Below, piece after piece: positions 55,190-64,000 of a stretch of DNA of 64,000 nt. The notes beneath the pieces were generated by a model that was given only the letters and a program-made list of their open reading frames with translations, made no database searches and was not told where the DNA came from. The stretch covers positions 930,001 to 994,000 of the forward strand of contig NW_024468253.1 in assembly GCF_002104995.1 (NCBI RefSeq), read 5' to 3'. The position numbers and the translations under genes are program-made. Numbering within the stretch: position 1 is the first letter of the stretch; each line of letters opens with the position of its first letter. This stretch comes from Linderina pennispora. Taxonomy: Eukaryota; Kickxellomycota; Kickxellomycetes; Kickxellales; Kickxellaceae.

Positions 55190-58100
55190 TCAGAGCTCCA
55201 TAGCAAACATGCCGTCGCTATGCTGGTTCTGGTCGTCAAATGCCCACGGCAGCTCGTCGCTCAGCTGGTCCTCAGCGGATGTGTTGGTGTCGGTATCACC
55301 GTGGACTCCTGCGCCAGAGGCAATCGTGGTCGATGCAATCTGGGCGGCAATGCTGTTGATGATGGGCAGGTCCTCGGCGTCATCGGCCCACGAAAAGCTC
55401 GTCTGCCCGTCAGCAAACAGCGGGTTGCTAGCAAATGGATTAGCCGGCGCAGGCACGCTCTTGATCATCTGCGGAGAACGCATGCCCTTTCTGGCTGGCG
55501 ACGGAAGGCGATGGCGCATCACCGGCGACTGGTGGAGGATCGTTGGCGTGAGTCATCTGCCGGGCAATCTGCTGCAGCTGCGGTGGCTGGCGGTGGTGTC
55601 TATGGGCGTGGTGGTTGGTGCTGCGCGGCGATGTGACAAGCGGCACAGTGCCATTGGCCATCTTCTGCTGGCCGCCGGCTGCCGTCTGCCTCGTCGTCTG
55701 CATCGGACTCATCGGCGTATCCGGCAGCACCGGTACCAGCGGCCACCAGCGACGGCTGCTGCTGCTGCTGCTGCTGGCTGCGCGGTGACTTCATGTGCGG
55801 GCTGTAGTACTCGACAGACGATGTGACCAGGGTCGCAGTCAGCGAGCTGTCGGTCGAGTTGGTCGAAGCGTTGTTGACGCGGCCTAGGCCGTCCCAGAGG
55901 CAGGATTGCGGCTGGTTGATGCGGCATTTCGTTGAAACGCACACGGTGGCCGGCTGTCTGCTGGCCGGCTGCCGCCGATGCAGAGAGCGGGGCAACCGCA
56001 CCATCGTCCTCCTCTTCGCTGAAGTGGCCGAGAATGTCGAGCTCGTCGGAATAAGAGCTGTCAAGCGCAGTCGATGCCGACACGGGGTGCACTGTGGTCA
56101 GAGACTGCTTGAGCGACGATGAGGCCGCGGCAGTGGCAGCACCATCAGCACCGGCAGTTTTTGCCGGCAGCGATGGTACATGGGCTGAAATGCTGTTCTT
56201 GTGCACATCCTCAAAGGAGAGCGGGACTGAAAAGTCCATCTCCTCGTCCAGAGTCGAAGGCAGCAGCGTTGCCCTTGGCCAGGCTGACTCCAAGCGAGGC
56301 GGCGATGCTCTGTGTGGGGAACTTGCTGGCCACGGCGACTGCCGAAGCGCGGTATCCGCCAGGTGGCAGGACGGCCATCGTGGCTGTCGATATCAACGTC
56401 GTCTTCGTCCTCGGCCTCAGAAAGGCTGTCGAGCTGGTTCCACGACGAGTGGCCGTCGTCATCCTCACCATTGTCGTCGGTGGGAAGCAGACCCGTATTG
56501 TCATCCTCTTTGCCTTGGCCGAGGCCGTTCTTGGGCAAACAGAGCATCGACGACTGCAGCAGCGCCGCAGCTGCCTTGGCGGCGACCGGGTTGTGCTCGC
56601 GCGGCATCATCTTACGCGCAGTAGCGGCCTGGGTGGCCGGGATGATCTGGCTGAACACCAGAGCCTGGGACCGACGTCGACAGGTTATGTTTGGCTGCAG
56701 GCGCAAGCGGCATCAGCGACGGGCCATAGCGGCTGTCGCCTGTTTGTTTAGCAGCATGGGCACCACCAGCCGCAGCGACATCCTTCTTGGAATGGGGCGA
56801 CTTTGATGTCTTGAAGCTGCTGCGCTGGGCAGCATCGTTGGCAGAGACAACGACGTTTTCCAGAGCAACCGCAGTGGTGGCCTGCGCAGCACGCTGTCCG
56901 TTGTGCAGCTTGGTGAACGAGTGGTGCGTCAAGCTGCCAGGCGACGGCTTCTTGCCATACGACCCGGAGCCCATCGAGCGGCCCGCAGAGCCACCACCAG
57001 TGCGGCGGGAGCCCTGGGCACCACCACTCTTGTGGCGCGAGTTGATCGGGCGCGGCGCAGTGGCTCCAGGCTTGAGCGGGTTGAACGGGATATCCGAGGG
57101 CATGAACCCACTGCTTGAACTCGAGCACGTTGCAGCGACCACTTTCGGGCGAGAACACGCGGGTCACCAGGAAATCGGCCACCTCGCGCGGCAGCTTCGG
57201 GAACTGGCCGACCAGGAATCCCGCGCCCTCGCGCAGGAACTGGCAGAACTTGAAGCACGACTCGCGTGACGGATCGGTCCACGGCGACTGGGCGAAGAGC
57301 AGGTTGAGGAACAGCACGCCGAGCGCCCAGACGTCGGACAGACGTGGCGAGTAGTCGTCGCGCGGGCCGTACACCGTGGGGTCGTTCGGGTTCAGCCCAC
57401 CGTTGCGGTTTTCGTAGCTCATGTACGGCTTGCTGCCGCACTCAAAGTCAGTCGACAGCGACTCACGCGTGGCCAGCCCAAAGTCGGTCAGCTTCAGATT
57501 ACCGTCAGCGCCGAGAATGAAGTTCTCGGGCTTCAGATCGCGGTGGTACGCCTTGAGCGCATGGATGTGGGCAACTGCGTCAATCATCTGCTCAAAGAGC
57601 CGCGTGGCCTCGACGAAGCGGCGCTCTTCCTGGTTGGCGTTGAAGGCTGGGTGCTGCGTGATATAGTCGTAGAGATCGGGGCCCGACACGCGCTCCATGA
57701 TAAGGAACAGCCAGTCGCGCGTCTCAAAGTACGAGTACAGCGTCACAATATGCGGGTGGGGGCACACCGCAGGCATGGATTCTCGAGCTCGGAGCGCTGG
57801 AGCGAGAGCTGGCGTCGCAGTCAGGCCAAGCTTGGACAGACACTTCAGCGCGTACTTTGCGTTGTCAAAGGTGCAGCGCGCCAGGTACACGACCGCATAT
57901 GAGCCCTCGCCGAGCACGCCGAGCAACTTGTACTGCTTGCCTGTGCTGCTATCGGTGATCATTGATCCGAGTGGGAACGGCAGGCTCTCTGGGTCGACGT
58001 AGCCGGGCGTCTTGAGCGAGTCGGCGGGAGAGAGCGGGTGCGGCGTGCGTGGCTGCGGGACATCGTACAGCGGCGGCGCAACCTTGACCGAGGGGACAGT

Positions 58101-58879
58101 CGGCTGCTGCTGCTGCTGCTGGTTCTTCTGCTTGCTGAGAGCGAGCGAGATACCAGACAAAAGCGGCGAATCGGTGCCCTGGTAGGTCGAGGACATGAGT
58201 GCTGGCACATCACGGGCCTTGTCGGTGTTGATGGTCAGTCCCGTGTTTGCTGATCCATTGGCGGCAGCGTTGGCATTGGCGTTGGTTTGGCGCCAGAGCT
58301 GGTTGATGCCGTGGTGCTGGCTGTTGTTGCCATGGCGGTTAGCCTGGCGGCGTCCAGTGCTGACACCGCTACCGCTGCCAGTGCCGTTGGCGTGATGGTG
58401 CTGCTGCTGTTGGTGGTGCTGAACATAGTGGTTGTGATAGCTGCGCCAGTGTGGAGCCGCAAAGGCTGCTGCCTGCTTCTGCTGGGAGCGACCATTGTTG
58501 CTGCGCGGATTACCAGTGCGTGACAGCGAGTGCGAGTCACCCCCGGCATGCAGGCCGGTACGATGAGCTGCCTCCACCGCTGCCGCCACCAGCTGCGTAG
58601 CTGCGCGACGAATACTGCTGCTGCTGATCGCTGGGCTTCGACCCTGAATTCCACGTGCCGAGTCTCGATTTGCCAAACGAAGCCTGCGACGGGGGAGCGA
58701 TGGCGACAGCAGCAGCAGCAGCGGCAGTAGAGGCTGCGAGGGCAGAGCCGATGGCACTAGCACTGCCAGCTGATGCCGAAACAGCAGTAGGTGCAAGACC
58801 AAGGGGCGGTTGCGGCTGACTGGGCCGCTGCTGCTGCTTGCTGCGTCGCTTGGTGCGTCTGCTGCTGGAAGGCGAGCAT
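55190..58879 (-). CDS. Ran1/Ksp1-type serine/threonine protein kinase, frame-broken
   Basis: About 1,225 residues. Start chosen at MLAFQQQTHQATQQAAAAAQ; a longer frame reaches 59810 but its first ~310 residues look like translated pyrimidine-rich leader. A Gln/His/Asn-rich N-terminus precedes the kinase domain: YKLLGVLGEGSYAVVYLARC, invariant Lys in KYALKCLSKLGLT, catalytic loop YHRDLKPENFIL, DFGLAT, activation segment ECGSKPYMSYENRN, and SDVWALGVLFLNLLFAQSPW. CGS-x-x-YMS-x-E is typical of the Ran1/Pat1, Ksp1, Sks1/Vhs1 group, which links nutrients to meiosis or filamentous growth. The C-terminal ~500 residues are disordered and end SWADDAEDLPIINSIAAQIA. Nine breaks, every one +1. Confidence 0.87.
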
Positions 58880-61800
58880 TATTTTGTGAACGAGCAGGTC
58901 TTCCGAGAGGACGCGGTGCAGGGGCTAAAGCGGGTGGAAAATACGAGGCAAAATCGTGGCGAGGAGAGAGAGCGTTTAATCCAAAGCTCGGAGAAACGAA
59001 GCCTGTGGAACGCCGGGCTAAACTAGCGTCTATGGTACAGGCTGAGGCGCTCGGCTGGACAACGTAGTCCTTTCGGTGGGTTGCGCGAGCGTTGGGCAAG
59101 AAAAATTTTTGCGTGGTTGAGGAAGAACTGGAACCCGACAGAAAGAGGCCACGAGAGCGAGTTGAAGCCAGTTTCGTCGCTGTTGCAGTTTTTCGCCTCG
59201 GGGTTGAAAAAAGGGAAGGAATACTGGTACAAGAAACAGAAAAAGGAAAAGGAGGGAAATATGAAAAATGAAGAGGAAAGAAAGGCCCACTGAAGGAGAA
59301 ACAACAGTGAAATACAAAAAGGCTGATTGCTGTCGATGCCGAACAAGGGGAGGAGGACAGCGAGAGGGAGAAGCAGACCCAAGAAATAATAAATAAACGG
59401 AGAAAATGAGCAACGATTCCTGTGCAAACAAGAAAAGTTGCTGACTGGCCTTCACTGGCGGGCGGGAAAGTGCGGGTCAGCTGGCAGTGCTGTTTTGCTC
59501 GGCGAAACGGCGGCGACGATATAGTAGCGAAAATCCCGATGTAAGGAACTGGGAAAGCGAAAATATAAAAAAGCTCAGCTTTTTGTTGCAGGTGAATAAA
59601 GACGCCGAAAGGGCTGATCGCGAACACTGAGCTGGGGAATAGTGCTTGGCGAAATGGCTGCCAGAGGGGAAGCGAAGAAAAAAGCGCCCAGAGCCGGTGC
59701 GAGTTAGTCGGTGTAACCTTCCACCTGGAGGAAAAAAACAGCAGGAATACGGCGCGGAGGGGCTGGCTAATCGCTGGAGCAGAAAGCGCCCTTGTCCGTT
59801 TATCAGTCACCTATAAGCAGGGAGAAGACAAAAGTCAGGAGATAGTGTGTTGACATGTGTCGGCTATATGTGGGCAGACAGAGCTGGGGTTCCGAGCCTA
59901 AGCACGGGGGTGCTGTATAGTGCACGGGCCCCAAGGGCAACCGAGACACAACCGGGAAAGGAGGAGGAAAGGCCGTACCTGCAGACGCAGAGGGAATACG
60001 GGCTGGTTCTCGATCCAGAAGAGGCTCGAAGGTATGGCTCAGACTCGAAATGTCCGAGGGGTTTCTTGATTGTTTTTTTTGGAAAAAGATATGGCTGGAG
60101 CCTGAGCGGCCGGAAAAGCGACGCTGTCGGTGTGCGGCAGGGGTGTGCGGCGGGGTGTGCGTTGACGCTGGAGCGACGGGTGCGATTCTCAAAGAGAAGC
60201 AAGAAGCGGCAAATATAGAGTAGGAGCTACAAGGGAAACGGGATATCGACCATGCTATAAGAGAATAAAAGGGTTGCAAATCAGCCAAAAATCGTATTGT
60301 CAGCCAGGAGCGGGCTCTGTGTTCTGTGACTGATCTGTTGACGCTGCTAGCAGGCTACGGTACCTAATTCGGAAACTGTGAATTGTGACCAAGACAGGGA
60401 AAGGGCTGGACCGTGGTGTCCGTCTCCGGCTATGCTGCTAGCTGAGGCAAATGAGTATGCGAATGCGGGTAATAGGCTGGTATAAGAATATGGTGTGGCA
60501 AGTGAGGGCGTGTGTGAGCTACAGTTGCATATCCCTGCTTGGCGATGTTGTCGAATTGCGAGCGGACCCAGCCCAGCGAAATGGCGAGGCAGAAAAAGAA
60601 GCCTGGCTGAAGGCGGGAGAGAGAACCGGATAAGACACGCAGGCGTGGAGTTGGCGACCGCGCGGGGTGGTGGTGGTGGTGGTGGTGGTGGAGTGGGTCT
60701 GAAACGCAATGAAACAGCGAAGGAAAATGGGCACTGAGAAAGGCACGCTATGAGGACAGAAAGCAGAAGCAGGAAGGAGAGGTCTGGGCGAATACTAGGC
60801 AAGAGAAAAGAGAGAAGAGAATGCAGCCCTTTTGGTGGAGAGCGACAAAGGGCGGTGGCGGTAGTTGCAGTGGTGGTGGAGACTAGATAGGCGGCAGGTG
60901 GTTGGATAAATTGCTGCAAAATGTGGTCCCACCCACACAAATAAAAAAAGCGAAATAGAGCGCACAAGTCTGAAGAACAGGGGCCTATCGATATTGCAGC
61001 AGTAAAGGGAGAACTGACGGATCTTTGCGTGCCTGAGGGAGCTGGGCAGAAGCACGCAATCGGCAGCAGCAGATATACCACTGCTTTATAAAGGCGTGCA
61101 CGAGGTGGGCGAGCGGATGCTGAGCCGGTGCGAGCAGCGGCGATGATGCGAGCCTTCGGAAATATTAACAAAGGGCAAAGACAAATGGCGATTAAGGTCG
61201 CGATTTCAGGCCTTCACCGTTCCTTAATATTGCAGCTGGAGGCACACAAACCCAGAAAATAAGAACCTCCGACGATTATTTCAACCGCCGTGTCGACAGA
61301 ATGGACTATTAATTCTGGCTGGAGATGTTAATATAGCCCAAACTGGATGTATGGCGATGGGGGAGAAGACCAGGAAAGAGATCAGGTCGGCGAAGAGGGG
61401 GTGGGTGTCACAATAATGAGCGCTAGCCTGGATGCCGGAACGAGCGTTTGGAGAGGGGTGCAGAGGAGGTGCCGTCGCGGGGGAAGAGTCTAGGACGTAA
61501 TATACGGTGCGGGCCCTACCTTTATCCTATTCTCCTTATTGCTGGGGGATGCTAGAGCAGTGAGGTGGTGGCAGTAGAAGAGGTTGAGGGAAAGTCAAGA
61601 AGGGCGAGGGAGGCAGCGCCTCGGCTGTATGTGCGAACTGGGCGAGCTTCCACAGAGAGCGACAAAGTTCTACGCACAGTGTGCGAGTGGGGGTGGTATG
61701 CCGTCCCTGCCACTGACACCCCGTCGCTGACATTTTCAGCCGGCGGAAAATATCCCAGAATCGAAGAGAAGGCGCGCGCCCCTTTGTTGCAGTAGACAGC

Positions 61801-62062
61801 GGAGGTGGGAATTACGCTGAGCAGCTGGGCAACGCAGACATGGGCGGGGCGGAGGGGGTGGTCAGCGACCCGCACGAAGCATGCAAGAGGTGATTTGCTG
61901 CACTCTTTGCTGCAAATGAGACAGAGGGAGAGCGCAGACTTTGCTGGATGCCAGACATGCGAGCTGGCATTAGCCTCCGGGAGGAGCGTACTAATGACGA
62001 AACGCATTTATTCCATTTTTAGAGCCACAGAAAACAAAAAGGTAACAGTGCCCGGCGCCCGT
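58880..62062. promoter_or_regulatory. 3.2-kb upstream region of the kinase gene
   Basis: No conserved gene. On the minus strand it is strongly pyrimidine-rich (repeated TTCCTTTTCTTTTTC-type runs 59100-59800), which keeps one frame open for 310 codons by composition alone. It contains a (GGT)8 repeat at 60666-60689 and a TTTATAAAG element near 61086. Probably a long 5' UTR/promoter. Confidence 0.45.
60666..60689. repeat. (GGT)8 microsatellite
   Basis: Eight perfect GGT units in noncoding sequence. Confidence 0.9.
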
Positions 62063-64000
62063 TCACCTGACATGTTTGACCAGCTCAGCCAGACGCTGGT
62101 GGGCTGCACCGGCATTGTCGCCGCCCGCCAGCCAGTCGGTCTCCGTTACCAGCCGCTCGATTTCCGCACCCAGTTCCAGACCAGCATCGTCGACATCGTC
62201 GCTCAGGCTTCCGGTTTATGCACAGAACGGTAAACAGGTGATCGCCTGCCATCTGGCGGATCTACACATAGGAGGCGTGTACGGGTTGCATTAGCAATCG
62301 GTTTCAAAGAGTCAGATTGGCCTGCTCCTAGAAAATACCACCTACCTTGGGAAGCGGGTGCCTCAGATATGCCAGCAGTGAAGTTGCGGCCATTGCGAGC
62401 AGCCTGTCCGACACTAGCGACAAGCTTACGTAGAGCTTCAAACACAGCATCAGCCGACGCGGGGAGCGCAGTCTGAATGCCACCCGCTGAACCGCCCGGT
62501 GCATTGGAGTCCACCTAAACACGATTATTCTGGATTAACCCCAATATTCTCTTTTGGAAATACGCATTCATATCCCGCATGGCACCCCAACATTCCACAT
62601 CCCCTCGTCAACCCCTGAAAGCGGGAAGGAATATTGCGCTCGTCATACTTACACGTCTGGGGATGCGCTCATCAATGCCCCTTGCTCGATGAGCTGGTCG
62701 GCCACTATCAATGCCTGGGTTGATGAGCTTACTGGTCTTCCGGTCAGTCAGCAGTAGTCGCGTCAGCTCAGCAACAATGCTATCCACGCCCCATCCAGAG
62801 GGCGTAGCTGGAGAAGCAGTAGCAGCACCGTCAACTGCCTCTGCCTCTGCCTCTGCCTCTGCCTCTGCTCTGCCTCTGCCTCTGCTGGCAGCATTTCAGG
62901 TATATTCCGCTACTGCGCTTACTGCAAACTTGCCCTAGATTATCGTATCACAAGAGAAAAAGGCACAAACAGCGATTAGCATTTGGGTGCCTACGTATCT
63001 CGCTGTTGCTCAGAACCGGAATGCGTGCAATTAACGATGGCCATTACAACTTCTGCTCTTTGCAGCAATTATTGTGTTCGCTAATCGAGCCCGGGTGACT
63101 TTTTAGCGCGGGATCCCTGTCTCAGAATGCGAAACTGCTCGCTTGCAGATCCACACCGACGAGCGACGAAAATTGCCTCGTGGGAGGACAGCATGGCGTA
63201 ATTGAGCGCCTGTAAGCCATTTTGCGTGTCCAGCACCGTCAGTACTCGCCTGATACCAGATACTCCTCCTCCCCCGGATATTTATCATGGCGAATTTTGC
63301 AATATGGAGCTTACCAATGGTTCGGTTGATCCGGTCACGACAAGCCCCTCAAACAGCGGACGCCGAAGCTCCTCGCTGGGCACCGAGAGCACCTTGACTA
63401 GCTGGCCAAAGACCACCTCACTGTCGCTCCACTCAATCGCCCTACAGCGGACAGAAATGACCAGGCACTTAGCTTCCAGGATATGCAGCGGCGGCATGTC
63501 GCCCAAACAGCTCTGATCCAAAGCGGGCTGATACTCAAACTTGTCTGGCGGCTGACAGGCAATAGTGGGTCATGATCGCAGAGCATTCAGCTGTTGTTTC
63601 AACCGGTAATGCTGGCAATCCTCTGGACGCAGAAAGATGGGCACATGTGACCAATGTCCGAAGAAAAAATCCTCCGCTGCCCAGCTCTTTGTGCACACCC
63701 GCCCATCCATTGCCGATCTTGGTGCAAAGAAAAAGTTAGGGTGGCATTTGTGACCATGTGGGCTTTGCAAACATACCTCAGTGAATTCCTGTTTCGGAAC
63801 GAGCCGTCCTGAGCTGACTGGACGTAGTTGCAGGCGGCTCGCAGCGGCTTGCTGCCCTTCAGAACCTGTACATACAGCAGCGTCTCAATCAATTCTCCCG
63901 CGGCCGCCCGGAGCTTGTCGATTCTCTCTGTTGCCGCCTGCAGCGGCCTTGCAAACAGCCTGGTGACAAGGTCGTTGTCGCTGAGCTGGGCCAGCGCTGA
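62063..64000 (-). CDS. TBCD: Tubulin-folding cofactor D, C-terminal part, 5' truncated by window edge
   Basis: Alpha/beta-tubulin assembly chaperone. Exons seen: 63777-64000 (LQAATERIDKLRAAAGELIE), 63314-63551 (CRAIEWSDSEVVFGQLVKVL, SVPSEELRRPLFEGLVVTGS), about 62655-62900 (ELTRLLLTDRKTSKLINPGI, VADQLIEQGALMSASPD), 62346-62514 (VFEALRKLVASVGQAARNGR) and 62063-62245 (GDHLFTVLCINRK, then AEIERLVTETDWLAGG). Introns 63552-63776, 62515-62654 and 62246-62345 have GT/AG ends. The order follows animal TBCD: ERIDxxR helix, WS-x5-F...GLVVS, LLK-like repeat, final VLSDTAW-like helix. A segment at 63110-63260 (VLDTQNGLQALNYAMLSSHE) is open but not clearly TBCD; it may be part of an exon or intronic. One or two single-base breaks are likely. 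Confidence 0.7.
62835..62886. repeat. Hexanucleotide (TGCCTC)n repeat inside the TBCD gene
   Basis: About eight copies of TGCCTC with one 2-base loss in the middle (CTCTGCTCTGCC). On the minus strand the unit encodes alternating Ala-Glu or Arg-Gln. The loss shifts frame within the tract, so either this part is intronic or the tract carries a sequence error. Confidence 0.7.

Noticed and set aside
54440-55239. Frames of 134-204 codons on both strands
   Set aside because: GA/CT-rich low-complexity sequence with no family similarity.
58880-59810. 310-residue N-terminal extension of the kinase
   Set aside because: Phe/Ser/Leu-rich translation of a CT-rich leader; the better N-terminus is in another frame.
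60347-61171. 274-codon minus-strand frame
   Set aside because: Pyrimidine-rich composition, Ser/Leu/Pro runs, no motif.
1-64000. tRNA, rRNA, integrated viral or transposase genes
   Set aside because: No B-box-like GGTTCGANTCC in a tRNA context, no rRNA segments, no reverse transcriptase, integrase or capsid motifs were seen by eye.

Overview
The window is nuclear DNA from a filamentous, early-diverging fungus. Spliceosomal introns of about 100-420 bp with GT/AG ends, eukaryote-only machinery (eIF2B, Mediator, AP-1, ESCRT-III, tubulin cofactor D), GC-rich coding regions and a Shaker-type potassium channel point outside Dikarya. Kickxellomycotina (Coemansia-like) is my best guess, but that is inference. 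No CRISPR array, rRNA, tRNA, virus or intact transposon was recognised.

Layout: (1) 1-2.8 kb: end of a mitochondrial DnaJ, eIF2B-beta, a Mediator Med11-like gene. (2) 2.8-5.3 kb: AT-rich island with a decayed, inverted copy of an F-box-like gene. (3) 5.4-12.7 kb: FAN1 nuclease, voltage-gated K+ channel, PCID2/Thp1. (4) 12.7-16.8 kb: Sec14-like protein, DUF2470 membrane protein, mitochondrial pyrophosphatase. (5) 17-21.1 kb: a large Ankyrin-DysF-FYVE-RING gene followed by ESCRT-III VPS24. (6) 21.1-25.3 kb: second AT-rich island with the intact F-box-like gene, a broken copy of the VPS24 3' end and a possible FunK1 remnant. (7) 25.3-30.5 kb: small basic protein, mitochondrial PDK/BCKDK kinase, Med18, LOG, Msp1. 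(8) 31.7-42.5 kb: Ankyrin-DIL protein, ING/PHD protein, possible Whi5/Nrm1 repressor, AP-1 gamma adaptin, multi-Myb protein. (9) 43.4-64 kb: PAP2 phosphatase, RasGEF, a serine-rich disordered protein, a Ran1/Ksp1-type kinase and the C-terminal part of tubulin cofactor D, separated by larger gaps.

Three themes stand out. First, endosome and trafficking genes are frequent (FYVE-RING, VPS24, AP-1 gamma, Ank-DIL, Sec14-like). Second, gene tails are very compact: six convergent pairs have stops only 13-67 bp apart. Third, many conserved genes are interrupted by single-base frame breaks, nearly all in the +1 direction, while neighbouring genes are clean. This most likely reflects insertion errors in a draft long-read assembly, and the gene models below should be read with that in mind.
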